Assembly: GCF_013409065.1 (NCBI RefSeq)
Contig: NZ_JACBZP010000001.1
Location: 3,965,872 to 4,029,871 of the forward strand
Direction of reading: 5' to 3'
Source: Spelaeicoccus albus
GTDB taxonomy: Bacteria; Actinomycetota; Actinomycetes; Actinomycetales; Brevibacteriaceae
Length of the DNA: 64,000 nucleotides
Of this stretch, positions 52,735 through 62,711 are shown in pieces (position 1 is the first letter of the stretch; every line of letters begins with the position of its first letter). The position numbers were made by a program, and so were the translations under genes. The notes below the pieces were generated by a model. It was not told where the DNA came from. It was given only the letters and a program-made list of their open reading frames with translations, and searched no databases.

Positions 52735-53270
52735 AGTCCCGCCAGACGTGCCTCGCCGCGCGAGGCCAACTGTTCGCGAAGCCGCGCGGCTTCGGCCGCC
52801 GGAAGCCCCGGAATGGATGCGTCAGTGGCAGCGGAAGCCGTGTGCAGCTTGACATCGGCGATACCCAGTTTGCGGGCGATCGGACCCGCGGCAATGTCCA
52901 CGTATTGCATGCGGCCGTACGGTACGACGACCAGCCGGCGGAACATGATGCCGCGTTTGATCAGCAGGTCTTCGTGTCGCTCGGCGTATCCGATTGCGCG
53001 GACCTGCCGCGGAATGAGCCACAGCAGCCAGACGAGCAGGACGGCGAACACGCCGACTCCGATCCACAGATACGCCGTGACGGTCAGCGCCAGCACCAGG
53101 CAAACCAGCAACGGGATTCCGGTCGAGATGGTTTCGGTGATGACGCGGACCTTCGTCAGCGCGGGCGACACTCCGATCCAGGTCAGGCCGGGCGGGCTCA
53201 GCGGGTCGCCGGCTTCCGGCGCCGGGCCGGCGGCGGGGTCGTGGTCGGGGATCGGCGGGATCTCAGGCAC
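52731..53270 (-). CDS. PH-domain membrane protein (bPH2/YdbS-like)
   Basis: A 179-residue protein with two membrane helices (about residues 45-80) and one bacterial PH domain (GYAERHEDLLIKRGIMFRRLVVVPYGRMQYVDIAAGPIARKLGIADVKLHTAS). Pairs of a short and a long PH protein like this are common in Gram-positive bacteria. I chose the GTG at 53270 because AAGGAA lies 7 bases upstream and it overlaps the DUF3180 stop; ATG at 53291 is the alternative. Confidence 0.83.
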   Translation of the reverse strand: MPEIPPIPDHDPAAGPAPEAGDPLSPPGLTWIGVSPALTKVRVITETISTGIPLLVCLVLALTVTAYLWIGVGVFAVLLVWLLWLIPRQVRAIGYAERHEDLLIKRGIMFRRLVVVPYGRMQYVDIAAGPIARKLGIADVKLHTASAATDASIPGLPAAEAARLREQLASRGEARLAGL

Positions 53271-53730
53271 TATGTTTTCCTTCGTCCTCATCGTCGGGCG
53301 GCAGCCGACAAAAGTATTCAACGACCAATCCTACGACGACCAGGAACAGCGCGGCGCCCACGACGAAAAGCGTTTCCAGACCGGTATTCACGCGCGCCGG
53401 GTTCGACGCGAAGGTGAAGAAGTACACGGCAGTTCCGACGTACCATCCCGTCAACACCGATCCGGCCGCGCTTGCCGCCTTGGCCAGGACCAGCACGCGC
53501 GCGGCACGGAGCGGGTCGAGCGGCCTGTCGCGATCGCCGCGCACCCATCGACGGATGGGCCAGCCGGCCGCCAGCAGGATGATGCCCAGCACCACCATGC
53601 CGATGATCGCGTAGATGGGCAGGCCGGGCAGTTTCTGCCCGGCGGACTCCCATACCCGGTAGAACGACCACCCCAAGACGCCGCCGACGAGTCCGGCGAT
53701 CAGCAGAGTGCGGACTTTCGTGGGTTGCAT
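53263..53730 (-). CDS. DUF3180 membrane protein
   Basis: A 155-residue protein with four hydrophobic helices (TLLIAGLVGGVLGWSFY; LPIYAIIGMVVLGIILLAAGW; the middle LVLAKAASAAGSVLTGWYVG; and ETLFVVGAALFLVVVGLVVEYF) and an acidic tail (LPPDDEDEGKHSA). It matches DUF3180, a family seen right after folK in actinobacteria. Function is unknown. Its ATG overlaps the folK stop by one base. Confidence 0.85.
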   Translation of the reverse strand: MQPTKVRTLLIAGLVGGVLGWSFYRVWESAGQKLPGLPIYAIIGMVVLGIILLAAGWPIRRWVRGDRDRPLDPLRAARVLVLAKAASAAGSVLTGWYVGTAVYFFTFASNPARVNTGLETLFVVGAALFLVVVGLVVEYFCRLPPDDEDEGKHSA

Positions 53731-54242
53731 CAGCCGCTCGGCAGCTCGACGTCGCGGCGGAGCCGCAGCCCGTCGGCGTCCGCAGCGGCCACGGCCAGGT
53801 CGGCCACTTTCCCGGCCCCCGGGAGGACGGCGTCCGGGTCGAGCAAGCGCCATGGTTCGAGCACGAACGCACGCTCGTTGGCCCGCGGATGGGGCAGCAT
53901 CAGGTCGGGCTCGGACAGCAGGGTTCCGCCAAAGTCGATGATGTCGATATCGAGGGTGCGGGGCCCCCAGCGTTCGATCCGGACGCGGCCGTGCTCCGCT
54001 TCAATCCGGTGGACCGCATCGAGCAGCGCGTGGGCCGTGAGCGTGACGTCGGCCGTGACGACGGCGTTCAGGTACGTGGGCTGGTCGGGGCCGCCGACCG
54101 GCTCGGTTTCGACGACCGGCGACACTCCGGTGAGATCGATCCGCGGATGGGCTGCAAGCGCACGGACTGCCGAGGAGAGCGTGTCGGCGCGATCTCCCAG
54201 GTTCGCGCCAAGCGCCAACACCACCGTCACACTGTCGCTCAT
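53730..54242 (-). CDS. folK: 2-amino-4-hydroxy-6-hydroxymethyldihydropteridine diphosphokinase
   Basis: A 170-residue enzyme that transfers pyrophosphate from ATP to the pterin in folate synthesis. VLALGANLGDRADTLSSAV, VSPVVETEPVGGPDQPTYLNAV, and the magnesium aspartates in WGPRTLDIDIIDFGG, then LPHPRANERAFVLEPW, are all present. AAAGGA precedes the ATG at 54242. The frame is open further upstream to an ATG at 54380 that touches the folB stop, described separately. Confidence 0.93.
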   Translation of the reverse strand: MSDSVTVVLALGANLGDRADTLSSAVRALAAHPRIDLTGVSPVVETEPVGGPDQPTYLNAVVTADVTLTAHALLDAVHRIEAEHGRVRIERWGPRTLDIDIIDFGGTLLSEPDLMLPHPRANERAFVLEPWRLLDPDAVLPGAGKVADLAVAAADADGLRLRRDVELPSG

Positions 54243-54380
54243 CGTGTCCTTTCCGCTGCGTTTGCCGGTTTTGGGTTTCTTACCGAACCGTTCGACTGCC
54301 GCATCCTTGGCCTGGCGACGGCGCATGTCCTTGCGTGCGAGATCGCGGCCGGCCGCCTGCTGCTGCGTTGTCAGTTCCAT
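54243..54380 (-). other. In-frame 46-codon extension upstream of folK
   Basis: An ATG at 54380 overlaps the folB stop (TAATG) and opens 46 codons that run in frame into folK: MELTTQQQAAGRDLARKDMR, then RRQAKDAAVERFGKKPK and TGKRSGKDT. The segment is rich in Lys, Arg and Gln and unlike any FolK domain. Either FolK has two starts, or the segment is an unneeded leader. Downstream of it the normal folK start has a better ribosome binding site. Confidence 0.5.
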
Positions 54381-54742
54381 TAACGTCCGTTCTTCCGGCT
54401 GACTGTGACGCTGACGTCGGAGAATCGCCATTCGATGGGCGCGTGCGGCTTGTGGATCGTCACGTCCACTGCCGCAATGCGCGTGTCGCGCAGCACCTCG
54501 GTCGCCACCGAGTCGGCAAGCGTTTCCAGCAAGTTCACGGGTTCGCCGGCGACGATTCCGGCGACCGCGTCGGCCAGCTCGCCGTAATGGACGGTATCGG
54601 CCACATCGTCGGTGCGGGCCGCATGCTCGAGCGGCACGCTCAAGACCAGGTCGACGACGAAGTCCTGCCCGTCGCGGCGTTCGTGGTCGAAGACGCCGTG
54701 TCTGCCGAAGACGGTCAGGCCCCGCAGCGCAATCCGATCCAT
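54380..54742 (-). CDS. folB: Dihydroneopterin aldolase
   Basis: A 120-residue folate enzyme that splits dihydroneopterin to 6-hydroxymethyldihydropterin. IALRGLTVFGRHGVFDHERRDGQDFVVDLVL, VHYGELADAV, NLLETLADSVA and the catalytic Lys in VTIHKPHAPI are typical. I chose the ATG at 54742 because GGGGAGG lies upstream and it overlaps the folP stop (TGATG). Confidence 0.94.
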   Translation of the reverse strand: MDRIALRGLTVFGRHGVFDHERRDGQDFVVDLVLSVPLEHAARTDDVADTVHYGELADAVAGIVAGEPVNLLETLADSVATEVLRDTRIAAVDVTIHKPHAPIEWRFSDVSVTVSRKNGR

Positions 54743-55599
54743 CAGACCTCCCCGGCCGTTCGACGCGCGTTCCATTCGGCGCAGACTTCGACGGCGATAC
54801 GGCTGGCGCGTACGGCGTGCACGCGCACCGCCCAAGCGCCGGACGCCGCGGACAATGCCGAGATCGCGGCCGTCGCGTCGTCCCTGCCGTCGGCCTGGCC
54901 GGCGTCCGTCCGGGCGTTCCGGTCGAGGTCCGCTGCGGCAAGCATAGTGGAAAGGAATCGTTTGCGGCTGGCGGCCACGAGCACCGGATACCCGAGGCTT
55001 TGGATGCGCGCCAGGCCGGCAAGCAGTTCCCAGTTGTGCTCCCCCGTCTTGGAAAACCCCAGACCCGGGTCGACGATGATGTTCTCGGCAGGCACGCCGG
55101 CATGCCGGACGATCGCCAGTTGCTCGCTCAACTCGCGCACCACGTCGGCGCGGACCTCGTCGTAGTGGGCGGCATTCTGCATCGATACGCTGTGCTCACG
55201 CCAGTGCATGACTATCAGACGGGCCCCGCTGCGCGCCGCCAGCAACGCCATTTCCGGCTCGGCGCGGGTGCCGGAGACATCGTTCAAAATCGTGGCGCCG
55301 GCATCGAGGGCGCGCTCGGCCACGCTCACGCGCATGGTGTCGACGCTGATCGGCGCCCCCTCGGCCGCAAGCGCGCGGACGACGGGGATCACCCTGCGGA
55401 GCTCTTCGTCTTCATCGACGCGGACCGCGCCCGGACGGGTCGATTCGCCGCCGACGTCCAAAATGTCCGCCCCCTCGCCCAGGAGGTCGAGACCGTGCCG
55501 CACGGCGTCACCTTGTTTGAAGTATTTTCCGCCGTCGCTGAACGAATCGGGCGTCACGTTCACGACGCCCATGATCCGGGTGCGCTCGGCCGACTTCAT
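54742..55599 (-). CDS. folP: Dihydropteroate synthase
   Basis: A 285-residue TIM barrel that joins p-aminobenzoate to the pterin, the sulfonamide target. MGVVNVTPDSFSDGGKY, the GADILDVGGESTRPGA loop, ISVDTMR, ILNDVSG, IIVDPGLGFSKTGEHN and VAASRKRFL mark the substrate sites. The tail (DATAAISALSAASGAWAVRVHAVRAS) includes the usual HDV-type region in altered form. It follows folE by four bases. Confidence 0.94.
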   Translation of the reverse strand: MKSAERTRIMGVVNVTPDSFSDGGKYFKQGDAVRHGLDLLGEGADILDVGGESTRPGAVRVDEDEELRRVIPVVRALAAEGAPISVDTMRVSVAERALDAGATILNDVSGTRAEPEMALLAARSGARLIVMHWREHSVSMQNAAHYDEVRADVVRELSEQLAIVRHAGVPAENIIVDPGLGFSKTGEHNWELLAGLARIQSLGYPVLVAASRKRFLSTMLAAADLDRNARTDAGQADGRDDATAAISALSAASGAWAVRVHAVRASRIAVEVCAEWNARRTAGEV

Positions 55600-55603
55600 C
55601 CGG

Positions 55604-56197
55604 TTAACGCCTCAGGATCAGGCTCATGGCTTCGGCCCTCGTCGAGGGATCGCGCAGCTGGCCGCGGACGGCCGACGTCACGGTTGACGCGCCCGGCTTG
55701 CGGACGCCGCGCATGGACATGCACAAATGCTCGCATTCAATGACGACAATTGCACCGCGCGGAGCCAGGTTCGTCACGAGCGCGTCGGCGATCTGGGTGG
55801 TCATCCGCTCTTGCACCTGCGGGCGCCGGGCAAACATTTCAACGAGTCTGGCAATCTTGCTCAGACCCGTGACGCGGCCGTCGTTTCCGGGAATGTAGCC
55901 GACGTGCGCGACGCCGTGGAACGGCACCAGGTGGTGTTCGCAGGTCGAATACACCGGGATGTCCTTGACCAGAACCATCTCGTCGTGCCCGATGTCGAAC
56001 ACTGCCGAGAGGATATCGGCAGGATCCTGCCCCAGACCGGCGAAAATCTCCCGGTACGACCGGGCCACGCGAGCGGGGGTCTCTTGCAGACCGTCCCGGT
56101 CCGGATCCTCGCCGATGGCAATGAGGATTTCGCGGACGGCGCGTTCGATCCGGTCGGTGTCGACCGAACCGTCCAGGCTCAGGTTCGGCTCATGCAT
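55604..56197 (-). CDS. folE: GTP cyclohydrolase I
   Basis: A 197-residue enzyme making dihydroneopterin triphosphate from GTP, the first folate step. [17 protein letters not shown], the zinc-site [41 protein letters not shown] and the second zinc Cys in [15 protein letters not shown] are all conserved. Its ATG lies inside the end of ftsH (8-base overlap), so it is coupled to the protease gene. Confidence 0.96.
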   Translation of the reverse strand: MHEPNLSLDGSVDTDRIERAVREILIAIGEDPDRDGLQETPARVARSYREIFAGLGQDPADILSAVFDIGHDEMVLVKDIPVYSTCEHHLVPFHGVAHVGYIPGNDGRVTGLSKIARLVEMFARRPQVQERMTTQIADALVTNLAPRGAIVVIECEHLCMSMRGVRKPGASTVTSAVRGQLRDPSTRAEAMSLILRR

Positions 56198-58253
56198 CGC
56201 CGCGTCCCGCGCCGTCCGGGCCCTGCCCGTCGGGACCCTGCCCGCCCGGATCGCGGCCGTTGCCGGCGTCCGGCCTGGTGATGGTCTGCACCGACCCGGA
56301 TTCGGTGGTCTCGCCGGCCTCGGCGGCCTCGTCCTGCGGGGCCATCGGCGTTTCGCCCGGTCCTTGAACGGGCGGAAGATCCGAAACGGGCCGGTTGTCG
56401 TTGGACAGCCAGACCGGCCGCAGATCGCGTTTGATGATCGGTTCGAACACCACCGCCAACTCCTGCTGGTTCAATGTCTCGTGTTCGAGCAGTTCCAGCA
56501 CGAGGTTGTCCAGAACCTTGCGGTTCTCCGTGACGATCTCCCACGCTTCGTCGTGCGCCGCTTCGATGAACCTGCGGACCTCTTCGTCGACGACCGATGC
56601 GACCTTTTCCGAGTAGCCGCGGTCATGGCCGACGTCGCGGCCGACGAACGGCTCCTCGCCGGTACTGCCGACCTTGATGGCGCCGACGCGCTCGCTCATG
56701 CCGTATTGCGTGACCATCTTGCGCGCCATGTCGGTGGCCTTGTCGATGTCGTTGGCAGCACCCGTGGTCGGATCGTGGAAGATGAGTTCTTCCGCCACGC
56801 GCCCGCCAAGCGCATACGCCAGCTGGTCGAGCAGTTCGTTTCTGGTCGTCGAGTACTTGTCCTCGGTCGGCATCACCATGGTGTACCCGAGCGCACGGCC
56901 GCGCGGCAGGATGGTGACCTTGGTGACGGGGTCGAGGTGACGCAGCGCCGAGGCCACGAGAGCGTGGCCGCCCTCGTGGTAGGCGGTGATCTTCTTTTCC
57001 TTGTCGTTCATCAGCCGGGTGCGCTTTTGCGGCCCCGCTATGACGCGGTCGATTGCTTCGTCGAGGGCCCGGTTGTCGATGATCTGCGCGTTCGAGCGGG
57101 CAGTGAGCAGCGCAGCCTCGTTGAGCACGTTCGCCAGATCGGCGCCGGAAAAGCCCGGCGTGCGGCGGGCCACCAGCGACAGGTCGACGTCGGCGGCCAT
57201 CGGCTTGCCCTTGGAGTGCACCGTCAGGATGTGCTCGCGGCCGTTCAGGTCCGGCGCTTCGACCGAGACCTGGCGGTCGAAACGGCCCGGGCGCAGCAGC
57301 GCCGGGTCGAGAATGTCCGGTCGGTTGGTAGCGGCGATCAGGATGACGTTCGTCTTGACGTCGAACCCGTCCATTTCCACCAGCAGCTGGTTCAGCGTCT
57401 GTTCGCGTTCGTCGTGCCCGCCGCCCATTCCGGCGCCGCGGTGGCGGCCGACGGCATCGATTTCGTCGACGAAGATGATGGCCGGCGAATTCTGCTTGGC
57501 CTGGTCGAACAAATCCCGCACGCGCGAAGCGCCCACGCCGACGTACATTTCGACGAAGTCCGACCCCGAGATCGAATAGAACGGCACCCCGGCCTCGCCG
57601 GCGACTGCCCGTGCCAACAGCGTCTTACCCGTTCCGGGCGGGCCGTACAGCAGGACGCCCTTGGGAATCTTGGCGCCGACGGCCTGGAATTTGGCGGGTT
57701 CGGCAAGGAACTCCTTGATCTCCTCGAGTTCTTCGACCGCTTCGTCGACGCCCGCGACGTCGTCGAAGGTGACGCTCGGCGTGTCCTTCGAGACGAGTTT
57801 GGCCTTCGACTTGCCGAACTGCATGATCTTCGAGCCGCCGCCTTGCATTTGCGACAGCAGAAACCAAAAGATGCCGATGATGATGATGAACGGCAGGATG
57901 TTGATCAGCAGCGACGACCACCACGACTGCTTGGGCACCTCGTCGGTGTAGCCGCCGGACGGGTTCGCCTTGTCGACGGCCTTGACGACGTCGGCGCCCC
58001 GCGGTGCGACGTAGTTGAACTGGACCTTCTTGCCCTTGTCCTTGTAGTCGCTTTTCAAGGTGAGGTCGACCCGTTGGTCACCGTCCACGATCTTGGCCTG
58101 CTGCACGTCGCCGTTCTTCAACAGGCGCATCCCGGCGCTGGTGTCGACGGCCTGGAACCCCTTGCTCGACAAAGCCGAGGCGCCGATCAGCACGATCAGC
58201 AAGACCAGCACGATCCACACCACGGGACCGCGGAAAATACGCTTCATGTTCAT
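56190..58253 (-). CDS. ftsH: ATP-dependent zinc metalloprotease FtsH
   Basis: A 687-residue membrane AAA+ protease. Two N-terminal helices ([33 protein letters not shown]) flank a short extracytoplasmic domain. The AAA+ domain has GPPGTGKT, the pore loop [13 protein letters not shown], and the SRH region [19 protein letters not shown]. The zinc site is HEGGHALVA with the third ligand in [12 protein letters not shown] disordered tail (about residues 610-687) ends in GPDGQ-type repeats. It begins the fol operon. Confidence 0.96.
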   Translation of the reverse strand: MNMKRIFRGPVVWIVLVLLIVLIGASALSSKGFQAVDTSAGMRLLKNGDVQQAKIVDGDQRVDLTLKSDYKDKGKKVQFNYVAPRGADVVKAVDKANPSGGYTDEVPKQSWWSSLLINILPFIIIIGIFWFLLSQMQGGGSKIMQFGKSKAKLVSKDTPSVTFDDVAGVDEAVEELEEIKEFLAEPAKFQAVGAKIPKGVLLYGPPGTGKTLLARAVAGEAGVPFYSISGSDFVEMYVGVGASRVRDLFDQAKQNSPAIIFVDEIDAVGRHRGAGMGGGHDEREQTLNQLLVEMDGFDVKTNVILIAATNRPDILDPALLRPGRFDRQVSVEAPDLNGREHILTVHSKGKPMAADVDLSLVARRTPGFSGADLANVLNEAALLTARSNAQIIDNRALDEAIDRVIAGPQKRTRLMNDKEKKITAYHEGGHALVASALRHLDPVTKVTILPRGRALGYTMVMPTEDKYSTTRNELLDQLAYALGGRVAEELIFHDPTTGAANDIDKATDMARKMVTQYGMSERVGAIKVGSTGEEPFVGRDVGHDRGYSEKVASVVDEEVRRFIEAAHDEAWEIVTENRKVLDNLVLELLEHETLNQQELAVVFEPIIKRDLRPVWLSNDNRPVSDLPPVQGPGETPMAPQDEAAEAGETTESGSVQTITRPDAGNGRDPGGQGPDGQGPDGAGRGDA

Positions 58254-58378
58254 TGATTCGTTGGGCGCGTGCCCAAGACCTCTCTATTTGCCTGCTGCTT
58301 TCGCCCGGCGCCACGTGTGACGACGACCGTCTAGATTAACGATTGACTCCGCCGTGTGGTTCCGACCATCGTGCGCAC

Positions 58379-58930
58379 TCACTTGTAGACGTGCTCGGCA
58401 AGCGTCGCCACGAACGGCACATTCCGGTATTTTTCCGCATAGTCCAGGCCATAGCCGATCACAAACTCGTTCGGTACGTCAAAGCCGACGTACTTCACGT
58501 CGATCGAGACCTTTGCGGCTTCGGGCTTGCGCAGCATTGTGCAGATCTCGACGGACGCCGGGCCGCGCGAGCCCAAGTTCGATACGAGCCACGACAGCGT
58601 CAGGCCGGAATCGATGATGTCCTCCACGACGAGCACGTGCCGTCCGGTCAGGTCGGCATCCAGATCCTTGAGGATGCGGACCACGCCGCTGGACTGCGTT
58701 CCCGATCCGTACGACGACACCGCCATCCAGTCCATTGTCACGTGCGAGTGCAAGGCCCTGGCCAGGTCCGCCATCACCATCACGGCGCCTTTGAGCACGC
58801 CGACGATGAGCAGATCCTTGCCGGCGTAGTCCTTATCGATCTCTTCGGCGAGTTCGACCAGGCGGGCCTTGATCTGGTCCTCGGTGACCAGCACTTTGTC
58901 GATATCGGATCCAAGATCGTTATTGTCCAC
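58379..58930 (-). CDS. hpt: Hypoxanthine phosphoribosyltransferase
   Basis: A 183-residue purine salvage enzyme making IMP or GMP from the base and PRPP. LLIVGVLKGAVMVMADLARAL, the PRPP loop VLVVEDIIDSGLTLSWLV, and VKYVGFDVPNEFVIGYGLDYAEKYRNVPFVATL are diagnostic. The GTG at 58930 has GAAGGAAG upstream. It lies between tilS and ftsH, the usual order in Gram-positive bacteria. Confidence 0.95.
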   Translation of the reverse strand: MDNNDLGSDIDKVLVTEDQIKARLVELAEEIDKDYAGKDLLIVGVLKGAVMVMADLARALHSHVTMDWMAVSSYGSGTQSSGVVRILKDLDADLTGRHVLVVEDIIDSGLTLSWLVSNLGSRGPASVEICTMLRKPEAAKVSIDVKYVGFDVPNEFVIGYGLDYAEKYRNVPFVATLAEHVYK

Positions 58931-59004
58931 TACGCTTCTTCCTTCATTTCTCCGGTGCGCTCGGCCGCGCCGTTACCATCATTTCACTTGATATCCGCGC
59001 GGAA

Positions 59005-59988
59005 CTAATCGCCGCCGACCCGCCGGAAGCCGATCAAGTCGCCGTACCGTGTCGCGCTCAGCCCGCCGGGCAGCGAAATGGCGACTCCGCCGCTCGCCGA
59101 GCCGACGAGGCGATCGAGCCCCACCGCGTGCACGCGGGCCAACGCCGAAGCGTCGGCTCCGGCCACCACGGCCGCGCCGAGCAGTACTCGCCGGCGAAGG
59201 GCGGACGGGCTCCCGGCGAGTTCCCCGGCACGCACTTCGACGCCCTCCCCCGTCGTCACGGCGCGGGCTGCCAGTGCGTCGGCCATCTGGTCGAGCGCAT
59301 CGGCGTCCTCGCCGCATTGTTCGGCGCTGCGGGCCAGCGCTGCACTGATTCCGGGGCCGAGCCGACTTTCCATCAGCGGCAGTACATCCCGCCGGGCGCG
59401 CACCCGGGCGAATGCCGGATCGTCGTTCATGGGGTCGTGCCACGGCTCCAGTCCTTCGGCATCGACGGCGCGCAGGACGACGCTGCGGGGAACCCCCAAG
59501 AGCGGGCGGAGGTATTTGCCGCGGCTCCGGCGCATCCCGGCCAACGCCCGCGTCCCGGAGCCGCGGGCCAGGCCCAGCAGCACGGTCTCGGCCTGATCGT
59601 CCTGCGTGTGACCGAGCAGAACCGGGCCGGGACACGCATCGAGAACGCGGTACCGCGCCGCTCGTGCATCGGCTTCGATGCCCGAGGCCGTACGGCTGAC
59701 CCGGACGCGTTCGATGCGCGCGTCGATGCCGCGGGCGCTCAGCGTCGCGGCGGTTCGTACCGCCACCTCGGCCGACCCGGGCTGCAGGTCGTGGTCGATG
59801 ATGACTGCCCGCACGATTTTACCGAGTTTCGCGGCGACGAACCCCGTCTCGACCGCCAGGATCAGCGAATCGGGTCCGCCGCTGCACGCCACTGTGATGT
59901 CGCGTGCTTCGACGTCGTCCAGCGATGCTTTGACGGCACCGCGAATATCCGCCACTTCAGTGGTCAGCCGCGGTCGGCGCGCGTTCAT
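59005..59988 (-). CDS. tilS: tRNA(Ile)-lysidine synthetase
   Basis: A 327-residue enzyme that modifies C34 of a tRNA-Ile to lysidine so it reads AUA. The PP-loop is ITVACSGGPDSLILA. AVIIDHDLQPGSAEVA, GHTQDDQAETVLLGLARGSGTRALAGM and RPLLGVPR follow. It is the short form without the longer C-terminal domain, as in other actinobacteria. Its ATG overlaps the DUF2342 stop (ATGA). Confidence 0.93.
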   Translation of the reverse strand: MNARRPRLTTEVADIRGAVKASLDDVEARDITVACSGGPDSLILAVETGFVAAKLGKIVRAVIIDHDLQPGSAEVAVRTAATLSARGIDARIERVRVSRTASGIEADARAARYRVLDACPGPVLLGHTQDDQAETVLLGLARGSGTRALAGMRRSRGKYLRPLLGVPRSVVLRAVDAEGLEPWHDPMNDDPAFARVRARRDVLPLMESRLGPGISAALARSAEQCGEDADALDQMADALAARAVTTGEGVEVRAGELAGSPSALRRRVLLGAAVVAGADASALARVHAVGLDRLVGSASGGVAISLPGGLSATRYGDLIGFRRVGGD

Positions 59989-61052
59989 AGTACTCGGCGG
60001 AGCCAGCGGTCGGGTTCGGCGATCTCGTCGGGTTCGGGCAGGTATTCCGGCGCCAGCCAGACCCGGTTCAGCCCGGCGAAGCCAACCCGTGCAACAACGG
60101 CGCGCACGAATGCCGCGCCTTCCTTGTATTGGCGCATTTTCGCTTCGAGCCCGAGGAATTTGCGGATCAGCCCGTCAATGCCGCCGTGGCCGGATCGGTG
60201 TGCGTTGAACGTGCTGCGGATATGCTCCACTGTCGGAATGACTTCCGGACCGACCTCGTCCATGACGACGTCGGCATGGCCCTCCAAGAGACTCATGATG
60301 GCCGTCAGCCTGTCGAGTTCGAGCGAGCTTTGCGGCGTCGACACCAGGTCGAGGGCTTCTTTGGTGCCGCCCGGCCCGAACACCTCGGGCACCTTCCGGA
60401 AAATTTGCCGCAAGCGGTCGGCAGCGCTGACGGTGCCGAGCATTTGCTCGCCGAGCGAATCGATCCGGCCGCGCACGTGCGCGGCCAGCCACGGCGCCGC
60501 CGCAAACTGAACCCGGTGGGTCTCTTCGTGCAGGCACACCCACAAGCGGAAGTCGTCGTGGTCGACGTCGAGCCGCTGCGCGACCGAGGCGATCGTCGGC
60601 GCGACGAGGAGCAGCCTGCCGCCGCCCGGCGCAAACGGCTCGTACTGGCCGAGCACCCGGGTTCCGAGAAAGGCCAGCATGGCACCCAGTTCGGCCCCGG
60701 TGGTGCGCCGGGACACGGGCCCGACGCCGGAGCTCTTGTCACCGGCGTCCAGCGCCGCCGCGATCGGGGCCTCCAGCAGCGTGCGGAAGGACTGGGTATT
60801 GGCCTTGGCCCACGAGCTGCGATCGACGACGAGCACCGACGTATCACGTTCGAGTGCCTCGTCGACGTCGAGTCCCGATACGCGTTGCACGTGGGCGGTG
60901 GCGATCTCGGCGGCCTCGCGCAGGGCGCTCACGTGGGCCTCGCGTTCGCTCGGACTCATCGAGGGGCCCGCCGGCAGGAGTTCGTTGGCGGTGCGCCACG
61001 CGAAATCGAAATCGATCATCTGGTCCGCGCGGGAGCCGGAGGAATCAGGCAT
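59985..61052 (-). CDS. Zincin-like DUF2342 metalloprotease family protein
   Basis: A 355-residue protein with a zinc-protease HExxH motif (VCLHEETHRVQF) and a downstream acidic helix (IMSLLEGHADVVMDEVG) that can supply the third ligand. IDFDFAWRTANELLPAGPSMS opens it. It belongs to DUF2342, at times labelled F420-biosynthesis-associated, for which I know of no firm activity. I chose the ATG at 61052, which follows a TACCTT element by 7 bases. The order dacB-DUF2342-tilS-hpt-ftsH is typical of actinobacteria. Confidence 0.85.
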   Translation of the reverse strand: MPDSSGSRADQMIDFDFAWRTANELLPAGPSMSPSEREAHVSALREAAEIATAHVQRVSGLDVDEALERDTSVLVVDRSSWAKANTQSFRTLLEAPIAAALDAGDKSSGVGPVSRRTTGAELGAMLAFLGTRVLGQYEPFAPGGGRLLLVAPTIASVAQRLDVDHDDFRLWVCLHEETHRVQFAAAPWLAAHVRGRIDSLGEQMLGTVSAADRLRQIFRKVPEVFGPGGTKEALDLVSTPQSSLELDRLTAIMSLLEGHADVVMDEVGPEVIPTVEHIRSTFNAHRSGHGGIDGLIRKFLGLEAKMRQYKEGAAFVRAVVARVGFAGLNRVWLAPEYLPEPDEIAEPDRWLRRVL

Positions 61053-61059
61053 AGGTTCC

Positions 61060-61065
61060 AAGGTA
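61060..61065 (-). promoter_or_regulatory. -10 element for a leaderless DUF2342 transcript
   Basis: TACCTT on the minus strand ends 7 bases before the ATG at 61052, just inside the region after the dacB coding end. GGAA between them could serve as a weak ribosome binding site, so both modes are possible. Confidence 0.4.
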
Positions 61066-61067
61066 CG

Positions 61068-62477
61068 CTAGCCGGCGCATCCGCACTCGGCCAGCCGGGC
61101 TGCAATGGCGTCCATTGCCCGGTGGGTGCTTTCGACGTCGTCCGGCGGCGTGCGATCGGCGATCAACGCGAACGTGAGCATACGGCCGGACGCGTCCGTG
61201 ACGACCCCGGCCAGGGAGCTGACCTTGAACAACGAGCCGGTCTTGGCATGCACGAGGCCGGCGCCGGGCCACGCAGCTTTGCCGTACCTGTATTGCAGCG
61301 TGCCGTTCAGTCCTGCCACCGGCAGCGACGGGATGAGCGAGTCGAGGTTCGCATGTTTGCCGGACGCCGCGAGCACCAACAGATCGGTCAGCGCCGCCGC
61401 CGTCAGACGGTTGTGGTGCGAAAGCCCGGACGTGTCGTGCAATTCGACGCGCGCCACATCGACCCCGAGCTTCTTCACTTCGTCGGTGACTGCGTCCACG
61501 GCGCCCAACGTCGATCCCGGCCTGCCGGTCTGGACGGCGACGAGTCGCCCGAGCGTCTCGGCGACCGTGTTGTCGGACCACTGGAGCATATAACGCACGA
61601 TCTGCGACAGCCGCGCCGACTTCACCCGGGCGAGCACCGTCGATCCGGCTTGTGCGTGCGTGCGGGTCGGTTTTCCGACGACGGTGATCCCGTCGGCTTC
61701 CAGCTTCTTGGCAAAGATGGTGGTCGCGGCCATGGCCGGATCGGACGCGCGCGGGATGTTCTGCCCGTCCTTGACCCTCCCGGCGTCCACCATGAGCGGT
61801 TCGATCGGGGCGACCTGACCACCCTGCACGGAGTGCTGCGCCCACAGCGGGTTTCGGGCCGGCCCGGCGAACACGGACGTATCGAGATGCACTGCGACCG
61901 TGCGTCGTCCCTTCTTCTTCAAAGCGGCGGCGGTCTTGTCGGCTAGCGTGCCGAGACCGGCATGTCCGGTTGTCGAGGACGGTTTCGACTTCCCGCGTCC
62001 CAGCAGCACGTCGCCCCCGGCCTGCACCGTGACGTCGTCCTTTCCGGGGCCGGATCGCACAGTTGTGGAAAACCGTTGGCCTGGTCCGAGGGCGGTCAGC
62101 GCGGCCGTGGCGGTCAGCAGTTTCGTCGTCGAGGCCGGAGTGTGCGGTTTCTTTGCGTCCGACGCGTACAAGGCGCGGCCGGTCCTCGCGTCCCGCACTT
62201 CGAAGCCCACCGACTTGCCCAGCGCCTTGGCCGAGAGCAGGTTCGAAAGCTCGCGGCGAAGCGCGGGCCGGGTGGGCGCCGGAGCGTCGGCGTGCAAGGG
62301 TGCCAGTACCCGGGGCCCACCGGATTGTTCAAGTCCGGGAACGCGCTGGGCGGCCGGCTTGGCCGCCGGCGCGGAGGTGGTCAAAATCCCCGGGGCGACG
62401 TCGAACACGTCGGCCGCCGCATAGCCGAGAACGAGGGCGGCGACGACGCCGACGCCGACCGCTGCTTTGGTGCCCAC
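61068..62477 (-). CDS. dacB: D-alanyl-D-alanine carboxypeptidase/endopeptidase (PBP4, DacB type)
   Basis: A 469-residue peptidoglycan-trimming enzyme of the S13 family. A membrane or signal segment (AAVGVGVVAALVLGYAAA) leads to an Ala/Pro linker and the catalytic domain with SxxK (PASTTKLL), SxN (WSDNTVAE) and KTG (VHAKTGSL). I chose the GTG at 62477 because GGAG lies 5 bases upstream; a TTG at 62543 would add 22 Arg-rich residues. It is divergent from ppa. Confidence 0.9.
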   Translation of the reverse strand: MGTKAAVGVGVVAALVLGYAAADVFDVAPGILTTSAPAAKPAAQRVPGLEQSGGPRVLAPLHADAPAPTRPALRRELSNLLSAKALGKSVGFEVRDARTGRALYASDAKKPHTPASTTKLLTATAALTALGPGQRFSTTVRSGPGKDDVTVQAGGDVLLGRGKSKPSSTTGHAGLGTLADKTAAALKKKGRRTVAVHLDTSVFAGPARNPLWAQHSVQGGQVAPIEPLMVDAGRVKDGQNIPRASDPAMAATTIFAKKLEADGITVVGKPTRTHAQAGSTVLARVKSARLSQIVRYMLQWSDNTVAETLGRLVAVQTGRPGSTLGAVDAVTDEVKKLGVDVARVELHDTSGLSHHNRLTAAALTDLLVLAASGKHANLDSLIPSLPVAGLNGTLQYRYGKAAWPGAGLVHAKTGSLFKVSSLAGVVTDASGRMLTFALIADRTPPDDVESTHRAMDAIAARLAECGCAG

Positions 62478-62711
62478 GGGTCTCCGTCTTCTTCTCGTGT
62501 CCGTCCTGCGCGCACTCGCCGCGCGCGGCCGGGAGGTCGTCAATTATTCTTGTCGGGACAGCCGGTGCTCGTCTGGCCTGCGACATCCACTTTATCGAAG
62601 GCGCCACGGTAGAGGGGCGTCCACCCGATAACTCCAGACGGGCACCTCGTACCACTTCGACAGCCAAGCCGGCCGGCACGCCGGCGATCACGCAAGGAAC
62701 GGAGCACGCTG

